Assembly (NCBI GenBank): GCA_032059445.1 | Contig: DAMCAP010000001.1 | Location: forward strand, 146,980-210,979 | Direction of reading: 5' to 3' | Length of the DNA: 64,000 bases | Source: DAMCAP01 sp032059445 | GTDB lineage: Bacteria > Bacillota > Clostridia > Oscillospirales > Ruminococcaceae | Part shown: piece after piece, positions 42,577-52,200 of the stretch | How the letters are laid out: every line of letters starts with the position of its first letter | Numbering within the stretch: position 1 is the first letter of the stretch | The notes under the pieces: model-generated | The model's input: only the letters and a program-made list of their open reading frames with translations | Told to the model about the DNA's origin: nothing | The model's database searches: none | Position numbers and translations under genes: made by a program

Positions 42577-44574
42577 TTAGCCAATCAGGCGCTCAGGCTC
42601 TACCAGCCCAGAGGAGTTTTGCTCAGGCAGCAGAGCAGCAGTAAAGATATCTTTTGCGACAGGAGCACCGGTATAGCCGTGCCAACCTTTTTCGATGACG
42701 ACTGCTACGGCGATCTGGGGATCGTCGGCAGGGGCAAAGGCAATAAAGGTAGAGTTGGGCAGCTTATCGGTCTGGGGGGTACCAGTCTTGGAGGCCACCT
42801 TTATGGGGTAGTTGCCAAAGGTAGCCGCAGCGGTACCGATGTGAGAGGCCTGTACCATACCATCGATGACAGTGTCAAAATGCTCTTTGGCTACATTCAT
42901 TTTGTAGGCGACCTCGGGGGTGTGGGTATAGATATTTTCTTCAAAGTTGTAGGTGTTGATGGAGTTGATAATGGTTAGCTTCAACCGCTCCCCGTGGCGC
43001 GCCAGTGTGGCAGTGTAGTTGGCAAGCTGCAAAGGTGTGTAGGCGTTGCCCATCTGACCGATAGAAGCTTGCAGGGTATCGCCGGGGTTGGGGGAGTTGG
43101 GGTCGGATTGGGTACCTATTTTTTCGCCCAGCTCAATGCCGGTAGCGACTCCGAGGCCGATCTGGCTTGCGTATTCGTTGATGGCCTTGGTGCCCAGCTT
43201 CTTACCTGTATCATAGAAGTAAATATTGCAGGATACACGTAGTGCATCCTTTACCGTCAAAGGGCCGTGGAAGCCCAAACAGGTGGGGTTGTAGGTAGGG
43301 CTAAAATGATAGACTCGCTGGCAGTTGATCCTAGTGTCGGGGGTGACGATACCCTCACTCAAGCCTGCGATTGACATCAGCGGCTTAAAGATAGATCCAG
43401 GAGTATATTGCCCCAGCAAAGCTCGGTTAAAGAGGGGAGCGCCGGGCGCATTTTTGATTTGATCATAATCCTCCGAAAAACGTGTGATATCGTAGGATGG
43501 ATAAGAAACCAGCGCAAGTATCTCACCAGTCTTGATATCGATCGCTGCGACTGCCCCTGCATCTGCTTCTCTACCCTTACCCTCAGGGGCGTTTTCGTTA
43601 AGGTATTTTATCTGCTTCGCTAGGGACTCCATAGCAATCTTCTGGAGGTTTTTGTCAATGGTGAGAGTTACGGTGTTGCCGGGGATGGCAGGCTTCTCTT
43701 CCACCACATCAAAGACCTCGCGGTTGGTGTTAAGATAGATCCTTCGCTTGCCCTCGGTACCACGCAGCTGGTCTTCGTATTTACGCTCAATTCCTTCTTT
43801 ACCGATCAGGTCATCACGGCGGTAGCCTTTATCCTTTGCCAGATATTCGTCTACTTCGTCGGAAGACATAGCACCGATCCTGCCGATGACATGGGGCAGC
43901 AGGGTGGGGTCGGCATAGCTGCGCACAGGGCTCTCTTCAATGCTCAGCCCTGGGATATCCTTACTGATCTGCCGTAGGTAGACGGCGGATTGGATATCGA
44001 CCTCACGGGCAAAGGTGTAGGGGTTTGAAATAGAAAACTCCTTGCTCTCCATCTCATAACGCACGCCAGCCACTAGGCGGAGCTCTTCTGGGTTCATATC
44101 CGCCAGCTTATATCGCTCACTCAGCCAATGGATGGCATCCTCACAGGTGGCGTAGTCACCGATACCAAGGAGGTTTTTTAGCTTCTTTACTGCTTTTTCA
44201 TCTTCGGTAAAGGTATAGGGAGCAGTTTTGCTGATGGGCAGGTTATCGATCCATTCTTCATTAAAGCCCTTTAGCATCTGGATGGTTTTGAGTATTGCGC
44301 GATTGTCAATACCGTCGGGCATCAGTGCGCGGTCAAAGACCACATCGAAGCCCACCTCATTAAAGGTAAAAGGGTTGCCATAGCGGTCTACGATTTCGCC
44401 TCGGGCAGCCTTGACATTTTGCACACGGCTGGTACCGCGAGTAAGCTGATCAAAATAGCTCTGCCCGTCGACGATCTGCATCTGCATCAGCCGCAGGCTA
44501 TACATCAAGAGTACGCCCACGATGGCAGTGCCCAGCAGGAGTATACGTAGTTTATCTTTTTGCATTTTCATCAT
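42577..44574 (-). CDS. mrdA: Penicillin-binding protein 2 (elongasome transpeptidase)
   Basis: 665 residues, class B PBP. A short cytoplasmic start is followed by one membrane helix (LRILLLGTAIVGVLLMYSL), then the PBP dimer domain with ARGEIVDRYGNPF, and the transpeptidase domain. Catalytic motifs are S394-x-x-K in TPGSIFKPL, S448-C-N, and K596-T-G in SKTGTP, all intact. It cross-links peptidoglycan for rod-shaped growth with MreBCD. The start is placed at ATG 44574, seven bases past the mreD stop, with GGTGGAGG inside mreD. It is the last gene of the mre block; no min genes follow. Confidence 0.95.
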   Translation of the reverse strand: MMKMQKDKLRILLLGTAIVGVLLMYSLRLMQMQIVDGQSYFDQLTRGTSRVQNVKAARGEIVDRYGNPFTFNEVGFDVVFDRALMPDGIDNRAILKTIQMLKGFNEEWIDNLPISKTAPYTFTEDEKAVKKLKNLLGIGDYATCEDAIHWLSERYKLADMNPEELRLVAGVRYEMESKEFSISNPYTFAREVDIQSAVYLRQISKDIPGLSIEESPVRSYADPTLLPHVIGRIGAMSSDEVDEYLAKDKGYRRDDLIGKEGIERKYEDQLRGTEGKRRIYLNTNREVFDVVEEKPAIPGNTVTLTIDKNLQKIAMESLAKQIKYLNENAPEGKGREADAGAVAAIDIKTGEILALVSYPSYDITRFSEDYDQIKNAPGAPLFNRALLGQYTPGSIFKPLMSIAGLSEGIVTPDTRINCQRVYHFSPTYNPTCLGFHGPLTVKDALRVSCNIYFYDTGKKLGTKAINEYASQIGLGVATGIELGEKIGTQSDPNSPNPGDTLQASIGQMGNAYTPLQLANYTATLARHGERLKLTIINSINTYNFEENIYTHTPEVAYKMNVAKEHFDTVIDGMVQASHIGTAAATFGNYPIKVASKTGTPQTDKLPNSTFIAFAPADDPQIAVAVVIEKGWHGYTGAPVAKDIFTAALLPEQNSSGLVEPERLIG

Positions 44575-44581
44575 GGTTTGG

Positions 44582-45106
44582 CTAATCCTCCACCAGCTCT
44601 TTAAAACGATGGTGTATCCTGCCGATGCCAAGGTATATCGGCCAGGTCAGCAGGGTGGTATACAATACCGAAGGTAGGGTTTTGTTAAGGAGTATCAGGT
44701 AGCTGCCCTCGTAGCCCCACATGCCGTAAAGGAAGGAATAGGTCATCACGCCATGGAGCAGAGCGGTAGCTGCTGTGAGGGTAAAGGCATTTTTGAGGGA
44801 GTTTTGCAGCAGGTAGATGATCAGCAATCCGATGACTACCCCCATAAGTAGAAAAAACATGCCCCCAAGACCAAACAGGGTAAAGGAGCCGTTATCCCAC
44901 AAAAGACCGCAAAGGGCTCCGTATACTCCTCCGGAAAACTCCCCCTCATACATGGCGATCACCGTTACGAGAGGGATGATCAGGTTGGGGCTGGTGCCAA
45001 AGATGCTCAGCAGCCCCGGGGTTGACCCCAGTATATAGCTTAGCAGGATGATGCCGACATAGCTTAAATGCTTTACGGCAAGGATCCTGCGTTTTTTCTC
45101 GTCCAT
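44582..45106 (-). CDS. mreD: Rod shape-determining protein MreD
   Basis: 174 residues with five or six hydrophobic segments, including YVGIILLSYILGSTPGLLSI, SPNLIIPLVTVIAM, GGVYGALCGLLWD and FFLLMGVVIGLLIIYLLQ. MreD is poorly conserved, so position between mreC and the PBP2 gene is the main support. ATG 45106 follows AAGGAGGGAGCCTAT. It bridges MreC to the membrane elongation machinery. Confidence 0.9.
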   Translation of the reverse strand: MDEKKRRILAVKHLSYVGIILLSYILGSTPGLLSIFGTSPNLIIPLVTVIAMYEGEFSGGVYGALCGLLWDNGSFTLFGLGGMFFLLMGVVIGLLIIYLLQNSLKNAFTLTAATALLHGVMTYSFLYGMWGYEGSYLILLNKTLPSVLYTTLLTWPIYLGIGRIHHRFKELVED

Positions 45107-45131
45107 ATAGGCTCCCTCCTTATGATAAGGA

Positions 45132-45156
45132 TAGGGGCGAGGTTGCCTCGCCCCTA
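45132..45156 (-). repeat. Perfect hairpin in the mreC-mreD gap
   Basis: TAGGGGCGAGG and CCTCGCCCCTA form an 11-bp perfect inverted repeat with a 3-base loop and no T tract on either side. It lies 25 bases upstream of mreD, within the mreC-mreD transcript. It may be an RNA processing or stability element. Confidence 0.8.
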
Positions 45157-45269
45157 ATATAACTCTCTTGTTTGTCAGCCGAGGCTTTTTGGCTATCGGG
45201 CAAGCAGATATCTACCAATAAGACCTGTAGCGACTCGCCTTGTAGTGATCGGACAGGGTATTAGAGGCA

Positions 45270-46124
45270 TTATTGGGCGTCGCCGCCTGCCTGCCCCTCA
45301 AACCCAGTGATGATTAGTACATCGGTGACGGTACGGATGTCTTCTAAAGGGGTAACCTCTGCATAGATCGATAGACCATGGCTCTCGGGAGCGATGGCAG
45401 AAATCCTGCCTAGTACCAGCTCCTTGGGGAATACACCGCCTACACCTGAGGTGACTACGATATCACCTACCGATGCTGCGGAGTCACGAGGCAGGAAGCT
45501 AAACTTCGTCCTACCCTCTAGTGATAAAGCGACGGTACCGCTGACGATGCCGATCTCGCGGGTAGAAGCATCCATCACGCCCACCTCTACCGTAGCGTCG
45601 AGGATGGTGAGTACCTTTGCGCTGGTGGTGCTGACTTCAGACACTACACCTACCAGCCCCCAGCTACAGATCACTGGGTCACCGCTAGAGATCCCATCCA
45701 GGGACCCCTTGTCGATGGTAAAGGAATAAAAGCGATCACCTGTATCACGGCCGATGACCATAGCCGGCTCAAAGTCAAAGTCTTGATTGCGCTCTTTGAT
45801 TTCTAGGAACTCTTTGAGCTGGGCATTTTCGTTTTTATATCGCTGAAAGTCCACCATTTGATTAGTGAGCTCGCTGATTTCTTCTTTAAGCTTGGCGTTT
45901 TCGGCGTGTAGCTCTCGTGCATTTAAAAAGCTGCCAAAAAATTCTCCTGAGCCATGGGTCAGGCTGGCAGTCGCCTTAGAAAAAGGCTCCAGCACAATGC
46001 TTGTTACCTTGGTAAAGAGGGATGCAGTGGTGCCATCTCGGGCGGAGCGCACCATAAACCCAAACATAACAGCAAACAGTGCAGCCAATATGCGAAACTT
46101 CGTACTCTTAAAAAAATCTACCAC
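45270..46124 (-). CDS. mreC: Rod shape-determining protein MreC
   Basis: 284 residues. A short cytoplasmic start and one membrane helix (ILAALFAVMFGFMV) are followed by a coiled coil (ELHAENAKLKEEISELTNQM, near 65-100). The external beta domain has VIGRDTGDRFYSFTIDKGS, GDPVICSWGLVGVVSEV and IVVTSGVGGVFPKELVLGRI, typical MreC repeats. The start is a GTG at 46124 with AAAGGAG six bases upstream; the open frame to 46175 lacks a site. It scaffolds the elongasome outside the membrane. Confidence 0.93.
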   Translation of the reverse strand: MVDFFKSTKFRILAALFAVMFGFMVRSARDGTTASLFTKVTSIVLEPFSKATASLTHGSGEFFGSFLNARELHAENAKLKEEISELTNQMVDFQRYKNENAQLKEFLEIKERNQDFDFEPAMVIGRDTGDRFYSFTIDKGSLDGISSGDPVICSWGLVGVVSEVSTTSAKVLTILDATVEVGVMDASTREIGIVSGTVALSLEGRTKFSFLPRDSAASVGDIVVTSGVGGVFPKELVLGRISAIAPESHGLSIYAEVTPLEDIRTVTDVLIITGFEGQAGGDAQ

Positions 46125-46223
46125 ACTGCTCTCCTTTCCGCCAAAACAATACTGCATGAAAAGCCGGGTCTTCATGCCGAAAGAGGGTGTCTCGGAGAGC
46201 CCACCCTCTGGAGCTGATGATAA

Positions 46224-46255
46224 GGCGCCATAGAGTCAAAGACCCTATGGGCGCC
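46224..46255. repeat. Hairpin in the mreB-mreC gap
   Basis: GGCGCCATAG pairs with CTATGGGCGCC (one bulge), extended by GTC/GAC around an AAA loop. On the minus strand it is followed by TTATCATC, a poor terminator tail. It may partially terminate or stabilise the mreB message. Confidence 0.6.
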
Positions 46256-46388
46256 TGTGGTGATTCGATTGCCTGTATATGTAGCAAGGCTCCCTTTGGT
46301 CTAGGGTGCTTGCCGCTGATCCTTTGGGAGTAGGAATTATCACAGATTAGGTACCTAGGCAGAAGCAAATGCACTGCCTTAGTAGGGA

Positions 46389-47408
46389 TTACTTCCTGCG
46401 GTCGTCGGCTAGTACTTCGCGTAGGCGGTCGATGTCATCAAGCACCATGCCTGTGCCCTGCGCTACGCAATCCAGTGGGCTCTCTGCGATATGCACCTGC
46501 ATGCCGGTCTCCTTAGAGATCAGCTTATCAATTCCCCGCAGCAGTGCACCGCCACCGGTCAGCACGATGCCGTGATCGATGATGTCAGCTGCCAGCTCTG
46601 GGGGAGTTTTTTCGAGGGTGACCTTGATGGCTTCCATCACAGCGGTCAGAGGATCAACCAGAGCTTCTCTGATCTCATGGGGGTGTACGGTGATGTTTTT
46701 TGGCAGGCCGTCTACAAGGTTTCTGCCCTTGATCTCCATAGGCTGCTCATCTTCATAGGGGAAGGCAGAGCCGATGGTGATCTTGATATCTTCTGCGGTA
46801 CGCTCACCGATCAAGAGGTTAAACTTCCGCTTAATGTACTGAATAATGGCGGTATCAAATTCGTCGCCGCCTACTCTTACCGACTTGGCCTCTACGATGC
46901 CGCCAAGGGAGATCACAGCTACTTCGCTGGTGCCGCCGCCGATATCTACCACCATGCTACCGGTGGCATCTGATACAGGAAGACCTGCACCGATAGCCGC
47001 CGCCATAGGCTCCTCAATGATGGAAACCTGACGTGCTCCTGCCTTGATGGCAGCTTCTCTTACGGCGCGGCGCTCTACCTCAGTGACGCCGGAGGGGATG
47101 CAGATGATTACTCTAGGCTTAGAGAATACCGACTTGCCGCAAGCCTTGATGATAAATGCCTGCAGCATGCTTGCAGTAATATCAAAATCAGCGATGACGC
47201 CATCCTTGAGGGGGCGGACTGCTACAATGGAGCCGGGAGTCCTGCCGATGACTTCTTTAGCCTCCTGACCCACATACTTGACGGTATCGCTGCGTGTGTC
47301 GACAGCTACTACCGAGGGCTCCCGCATGATGATACCTTTACCCCGCATAAAAATAAGGGTGTTGGCAGTACCCAGATCTATGCCAATGTCCTTAGAAAAT
47401 CCCAGCAT
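46389..47408 (-). CDS. mreB: Rod shape-determining protein MreB
   Basis: 339 residues, actin fold. The phosphate-1 motif IGIDLGTANTLIF is at the N-terminus, with VVDIGGGTSEVAVISLGG (phosphate 2) and GIVLTGGGALLRGID (adenosine motif) later. ATG 47408 follows TTGGGAGGATTAATA; the frame extends to 47510 without a site. It forms membrane-bound filaments that direct lateral wall synthesis. It is first of mreB-mreC-mreD-mrdA. The segment VPVSD-like AGLPVSDATGSMVVD is typical of MreB and Mbl alike, so Mbl is an alternative name. Confidence 0.95.
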   Translation of the reverse strand: MLGFSKDIGIDLGTANTLIFMRGKGIIMREPSVVAVDTRSDTVKYVGQEAKEVIGRTPGSIVAVRPLKDGVIADFDITASMLQAFIIKACGKSVFSKPRVIICIPSGVTEVERRAVREAAIKAGARQVSIIEEPMAAAIGAGLPVSDATGSMVVDIGGGTSEVAVISLGGIVEAKSVRVGGDEFDTAIIQYIKRKFNLLIGERTAEDIKITIGSAFPYEDEQPMEIKGRNLVDGLPKNITVHPHEIREALVDPLTAVMEAIKVTLEKTPPELAADIIDHGIVLTGGGALLRGIDKLISKETGMQVHIAESPLDCVAQGTGMVLDDIDRLREVLADDRRK

Positions 47409-47605
47409 TATTAATCCTCCCAAAAGCTTTGTTAATCTATTGCCTCTGCTGTGCAGATGGTATTTATAATAGGTTGGAGCGGCAGTTTGCCGCAGGGCAA
47501 AACAGCACAAAGGTGCTGCATTTCATTTGACTATTTTTAAATATACATGTTTTGACCTTTTATTGCAAGACAATGCATAAAAGTTTATAAAATGTATATA
47601 TTTTA

Positions 47606-48169
47606 CTAATCCAGCAGCCTAATTTCTGATAAAATCTGATAAACCCTACAGAGAGGTAAGCCCATAATCGAGTAAAAATCTCCCTCGATGCTCTCCACAA
47701 ATTTCCCTCCAAATCCTTGGATGCCATAGCTACCAGCCTTATCCATCGGCTCGCCGGTGGCGATGTAGGCAGCGATTTCTTCCTCGGTCATAGGGGCAAA
47801 TTTGACCCTGGAGGTGGTGGTAAAGCAGTGCTCCTGCTCTGCCCCTAGGATCGTCACACCTGTGTGGACGTTGTGCCAGCGCCCTGATAGCAGCCGAAGC
47901 TGGGCAGCAGCGTCTGCCTGACATTTTGGCTTGCCGAGGATATTGCCGTCTTGCTCCACCACTGTATCAGAGCCGATGACCACTGCCTTAGGCTCTGACG
48001 CAAAGACCTCTCTCGCCTTTTGTCGGGAAAGCTCCTGCACCTGCATGGCGGGAGAAAGAGAGGGGTCGGTAATTTCCTCCTTTTGAGGCTTGATGACAGT
48101 AAAATTCTCTGTAATCATCGAGAGGATCTCCCTACGGCGGGGAGAGCCTGAAGCTAGTATGAGGGGCAT
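47606..48169 (-). CDS. maf: Maf-family nucleotide pyrophosphatase
   Basis: 187 residues with the Maf signature LASGSPRRREIL at the N-terminus, the catalytic SDTVVEQDGNILGKP and the later YGIQGFGGKFVESIEGDFYS. Maf enzymes remove non-canonical or modified nucleotides (dTTP/UTP type or m7GTP type) and affect septation. Start ATG 48169 follows AAAGGAGAACATC. It lies just before mreB on the same strand, as in Clostridia and Bacillus. Confidence 0.95.
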   Translation of the reverse strand: MPLILASGSPRRREILSMITENFTVIKPQKEEITDPSLSPAMQVQELSRQKAREVFASEPKAVVIGSDTVVEQDGNILGKPKCQADAAAQLRLLSGRWHNVHTGVTILGAEQEHCFTTTSRVKFAPMTEEEIAAYIATGEPMDKAGSYGIQGFGGKFVESIEGDFYSIMGLPLCRVYQILSEIRLLD

Positions 48170-48269
48170 GATGTTCTCCTTTGGCTATGTAAGAGATAGT
48201 TGAGCTTGTACACACGCTCTTTGGCGCAACTGACAGGGTTATAAGTAGGTATAAGTATTTTAACTTTGG

Positions 48270-49046
48270 CTATTTGGCAGCTTGGATTCCTTTGCTGATA
48301 GCCAAAGCCAGTCCTTCTGGATTTTCCCAAGCCATGGAATGACCAGCATGCTTTACGATTTCGATCGCTACACCATGCTCTCTGAGCACATCCACATCGG
48401 GATCAGGTAAAGATTTCTCTCCAAAAATACATGTTTTAGGGCACTGTAAAGCATATAGTATGCTCCTCCAAGATGGATCTCCTCCTATGGCAGCTGATCT
48501 TGATATCAGATAAGCCGCTTTGGGTGACCAGATAGAGAGAGAGGCTGCCCACATGGTGTTTCCACCTTTGCAGCAATCCATTAACAAGCTGTCATACCCA
48601 CCACTCATAAACCCTTGCAGCGTAAAGTCAGCGATGTATTTACTGGTGGAGCCTTCGGAGCTTTTATCTAGGTTTGGCTCGCTTAAAATGATCTGATGCA
48701 GTCTATTGCCTAATTTATCGGCTAGAGCAAGAGCGACAGCTCCGCCTAAGCTATGCCCAAACAAGATAAAGGGCTCAAGGCTTAAATCCGTGATAAACTC
48801 CGCTAGATATTGGGCATGATCCTCGACGGTGTAAGGAAATTCATCGGGCTTGTCACTAAAGCCTGCTCCCAAAAGATCTATGAGAATCCGGCGATGATTC
48901 TTTAGAGGATCTTGTGTGGCCACCTCTGGATAATCAAAGGAGCCTGCACAACCGAGCCCGTGGATAAAAAGAATAGGCATATCCTCACCAGGTAAGTCAT
49001 GATAACGCATTATGTAACCAGTTTGATGGATGAGATATTCCTTCAT
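48270..49046 (-). CDS. Alpha/beta-hydrolase
   Basis: 258 residues. The oxyanion region is FIHGLGCAGS (about 27-36), the nucleophile elbow GHSLGG has Ser99, and the catalytic His is in HAGHSMAWENPEG near the end. An acid in LPDPDVDVL or nearby completes the triad. No signal peptide. The substrate is unknown (esterase, lipase or lactonase). The preceding site is weak (AAGGTGGTTAA). It separates maf from DUF4321, genes that usually sit together, and its sequence looks richer in A+T than its neighbours, so it may be a later insertion. Confidence 0.88.
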   Translation of the reverse strand: MKEYLIHQTGYIMRYHDLPGEDMPILFIHGLGCAGSFDYPEVATQDPLKNHRRILIDLLGAGFSDKPDEFPYTVEDHAQYLAEFITDLSLEPFILFGHSLGGAVALALADKLGNRLHQIILSEPNLDKSSEGSTSKYIADFTLQGFMSGGYDSLLMDCCKGGNTMWAASLSIWSPKAAYLISRSAAIGGDPSWRSILYALQCPKTCIFGEKSLPDPDVDVLREHGVAIEIVKHAGHSMAWENPEGLALAISKGIQAAK

Positions 49047-49209
49047 TTAACCACCTTGCTTTCTTTGTATTCATCACTCGAGTGCATGGAGCAGGGGCTG
49101 TATGTGGTATGCTAACGGCTGTTTCAAATGCGTCTATCATAATATTTGCCAATTTTTGGGATGGATATACAAGGTGGGTAGGATTGTATTGCTATAAGCC
49201 TTATGTCAA

Positions 49210-49482
49210 CTAAAGCTTTTTCCCAACGCCATTAAAGGCAAGCAGCGCAAACAGGATGGTAAAAATCTGAGCGACGCTTACCGAAACCTCTGCCCCGATG
49301 GAAAACCGAAACGCAATCAAGTCGAGGATAAAGGGGTTGTTGACCGGTATGCCCACGCTCTGCTGATAAGCAAGCCAGCGAAGTAGGGGTATGGTTTGGC
49401 TTAAGCCGGCGATCAGAGAGCCGATAATAATACCTGCCAGTAGGAAAAAAACAAACACAAGATTTTTTCGTAGGTTTTTCAT
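49210..49482 (-). CDS. DUF4321 small membrane protein
   Basis: 90 residues with an N-terminal membrane helix (LVFVFFLLAGIIIGSLIAGL) and a C-terminal one (VAQIFTILFALLAFNGVG). The family DUF4321 is found near maf and mreB in clostridia and its role is unknown. Start ATG 49482 follows GGAGGACGC. Both membrane segments and the context support the call. Confidence 0.8.
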   Translation of the reverse strand: MKNLRKNLVFVFFLLAGIIIGSLIAGLSQTIPLLRWLAYQQSVGIPVNNPFILDLIAFRFSIGAEVSVSVAQIFTILFALLAFNGVGKKL

Positions 49483-49516
49483 GCGTCCTCCAAAAGCTGC
49501 GAAAGCTTAGAAAAGC

Positions 49517-49954
49517 TTATTTTTTGCCTGTAGAGCCAAAGCCCCCTTCTCCCCTTTGGGTAGAGGAAAGCTCCTTAACAAGCTCAATGTCGGGGAATGA
49601 AACAGGCATCACTGCCAGCTGGGCGATCCGCTCGCCGTGGGCGATGGTATAGGGGCTTGCCCCTTGATTGATCAGCCCGATTTTGATCTCTCCTCTGTAG
49701 TCGCTGTCGATGACGCCTACCCCATTGGCTAGGGCAACACCGTGCTTGATCCCAAGACCGCTACGGGCAAATACCAGCCCTACCTGCCCGCAGGGGATCT
49801 CCATCGCGATGCCTGTAGGAATCACTGCAATCTCGCCGGGCATCAGGGTATGGGGCTGCTCTAGGCAGGCACAGAGGTCAAGCCCAGCGCTATAGGGGGT
49901 GCCACGATAGGGAAGTGTGGCTTTTGGGTCTGTCATTTTGATCTTTAGTATCAT
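49517..49954 (-). CDS. dut: Deoxyuridine 5'-triphosphate nucleotidohydrolase
   Basis: 145 residues. The five dUTPase motifs are visible: AGLDLCA, ARSGLGIKHG, NGVGVIDSDYRGEI, GERIAQLAV and the C-terminal RGEGGFGSTG. It hydrolyses dUTP to dUMP, keeping uracil out of DNA and feeding dTMP synthesis. It is a trimer in this family. The site before ATG 49954 is AAGGAGTAAAGC. The gene lies inside the zapA-to-mre block on the same strand. Confidence 0.96.
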   Translation of the reverse strand: MILKIKMTDPKATLPYRGTPYSAGLDLCACLEQPHTLMPGEIAVIPTGIAMEIPCGQVGLVFARSGLGIKHGVALANGVGVIDSDYRGEIKIGLINQGASPYTIAHGERIAQLAVMPVSFPDIELVKELSSTQRGEGGFGSTGKK

Positions 49955-50136
49955 GCTTTACTCCTTATGAGATAGAAGCCAAAGCCTATTGAGGGCGTAG
50001 GGGGATATTTTGATACCCCACGGCTTGGCGGCTCTAGAGCTATGAGGGAATATGGCTAGTATAAAGCCTGCTGATCGGCTCTTGCAGTCGATGGTGGCAC
50101 GCTGTCTAGAGAGATTTGAGCGTACGGTGCTATTAT

Positions 50137-52200
50137 TTACTCGGTCAGCCCACGATAATAGATGCCTCTGGTCTTGCTGCCCTCCATAGGTAGTCCCTTT
50201 TGATATGCTTCTATCGCTGTATCTACTTCACTTCTCGACTCGCTGGTGAAATACAGGCTTACAAAGTCGAAGCCTTTGAGCTCCTGCATGCGGTCGGCTA
50301 GATAAAGGGGTACACAGTTAAAGAGCTCGGGAGTACCTGTACCGCAATCCACGGCAAACTGTTCTCCCATGCGGTCGGTGAGGGTATGGAAGCCTCTGCT
50401 GCAGCCCTCACAGCCCATAGCGGCTTTGATGGGGCAGTTGCGGAATGTCATGCTGGGCAGGTAACCGTAAGCCACCAGCCCCAATGGCATCGCAGAGGAA
50501 ATGCTTCGTGCATCGGCTAAGGGGAGCTCAATGCTTAGTTCCGTTTCGCTTACACCCAAGGCCTGTAGGGCGCTTATTGCTGCGGAGTTGGTAGCATTGA
50601 GGCTAAAGCCCCCGATGATCTGTAGTCCGTGGCTGCGCGCAATATTGATGGCACCGATATTGCCACACCATGCTTTATCTACCCCTGCTGCCTTGAGCTT
50701 GTCGATGACCTCATGGATGTCGCCATGCTCCGAGGGGAATAAAATCCTCGGCAGCTCCATGACACACTTATCGGCAGGTAGCTTACCTGAAGTCACTGCC
50801 CCCAATAATGCTCCATAGGGCATGGTAATGGTCTGGCACGCTTCGGTCAGCTTGGGGGTAATCTGATTGATTGATAGGATCCGCGCCCGTAGGGCGGGGC
50901 TGCGCTTGGGGTCGGGCTTTGGCTCGGCTTTTGGTGTATAGTCGCTGAGTATCGGGGCTCCCACCGCAGAGCGCAGGGTGTCGAGCTGCTCGATGGCGTC
51001 TCTACGCAGGGCATTGAGCTGTGAAACAGGCAGCATGCCGCTTGGTGAGAGGGTGCAGCGTAGCTCTTTGATGAAATAGGGTGTCCCACCCAGCTTGCCG
51101 AGGCTTTGCGCTACGCGCTCTTCGTCGGTAGGCTTGCTGCGAGCCTCTTGCACAGGCTCCTGCCCAGTCACGCTCACGCTGTTGCCGTCACAGTCGGTGA
51201 TGGTGAGCACAGGGAGCTTGTCTACTTCCATGGTAAAGGCTATATCAAGGCCGATGGCAGGGTACTCTTCACGGTAAAGCTGCTCGGCTTTTTTAAGGGC
51301 GTCTGTAGCTGCTAGTACATCCTCTTTGGTGCGGATGCCAAACATAGCTTTGTCGATCTGATTATCAAAATAACCGCTGGTAAAGCCCGAGCGGGAAAAT
51401 ACCCCCTCAAGAAGCTCCATATCGGGTTGCTGGCCCTCTAGCGCCATACGGCAGGCGGTAACTGCGGCTGCTACATATTCGGGGCGCTTCATACGCCCTT
51501 CGATTTTGAGGGAGGCTACATCGAGAGCGCAGAGCTTCTGCATCTGCTCAACCAGCGAGAGATCCCTTAGGGAAAGCCCGTGGCTAAAGCCCCCTTCGGC
51601 GGCAAAGGGTAGGCGGCAGGGCTGGGCACATTGCCCTCGGTTACCACTGCGCCCTCCTAGGGTGACGCTCATATAGCACTGACCCGACACGCTCATGCAG
51701 AGAGCGCCGTGGATAAATACCTCTCGCTCGATGCCGTCTAAGCGAATGGCATCGATTTCTTCAAAGGTCAGCTCCCTTGCCAGCACCGCTCTTGTTAGGC
51801 CCATCTCTTTGGCGATAGCAAGGCCTTGTTGATTCATGATCGACATCTGCGTAGAGGCATGAAGCTCCAGCTGGGGTGCTACAGCCTTAGCAATGGCGAC
51901 CACACCCAGATCCTGCACGATCAGTGCGTCAACCCCTGCTTTGGCAGAAGCCTTTATCTGCTCGATTAGGGCGGGGATCTCCCTGTCAAATACCAGGGTA
52001 TTGAGGGTTTGATATACCTTAACCCCTCTTTGATGGCAGTAGCGCACTGCTTCTTTAAGCCCCTCGGCATCAAAGTTTACGGCGTTGGCTCTCGCGTTAA
52101 AGCCGCTGGCACCGAGGTATACTGCATTTGCGCCGCTGCGCACCCCTGCAATTAGGCTGTCAAAGCTGCCTGCGGGGGCTAATATTTCTGGTCTTGTCAT
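50137..52200 (-). CDS. U32-family peptidase with DUF3656 region
   Basis: 687 residues. The N-terminal TIM-barrel-like U32 domain has EILAPAGSFDSLIAGVRSGA, VFIHGALCMSVSGQCYMSV and the Fe-S-linked GGRSGNRGQCAQPCRLPF. The second half (about 330-680) fits the DUF3656 arrangement, ending with NCPIKAAMGCEGC. Known relatives (RlhA, TrhP, UbiU/V) are not true peptidases but prephenate-dependent RNA hydroxylases with Fe-S clusters; an RNA-hydroxylation role is therefore plausible. ATG 52200 follows CGGAGGATCCT. It lies between zapA and dut. Confidence 0.92.
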   Translation of the reverse strand: MTRPEILAPAGSFDSLIAGVRSGANAVYLGASGFNARANAVNFDAEGLKEAVRYCHQRGVKVYQTLNTLVFDREIPALIEQIKASAKAGVDALIVQDLGVVAIAKAVAPQLELHASTQMSIMNQQGLAIAKEMGLTRAVLARELTFEEIDAIRLDGIEREVFIHGALCMSVSGQCYMSVTLGGRSGNRGQCAQPCRLPFAAEGGFSHGLSLRDLSLVEQMQKLCALDVASLKIEGRMKRPEYVAAAVTACRMALEGQQPDMELLEGVFSRSGFTSGYFDNQIDKAMFGIRTKEDVLAATDALKKAEQLYREEYPAIGLDIAFTMEVDKLPVLTITDCDGNSVSVTGQEPVQEARSKPTDEERVAQSLGKLGGTPYFIKELRCTLSPSGMLPVSQLNALRRDAIEQLDTLRSAVGAPILSDYTPKAEPKPDPKRSPALRARILSINQITPKLTEACQTITMPYGALLGAVTSGKLPADKCVMELPRILFPSEHGDIHEVIDKLKAAGVDKAWCGNIGAINIARSHGLQIIGGFSLNATNSAAISALQALGVSETELSIELPLADARSISSAMPLGLVAYGYLPSMTFRNCPIKAAMGCEGCSRGFHTLTDRMGEQFAVDCGTGTPELFNCVPLYLADRMQELKGFDFVSLYFTSESRSEVDTAIEAYQKGLPMEGSKTRGIYYRGLTE

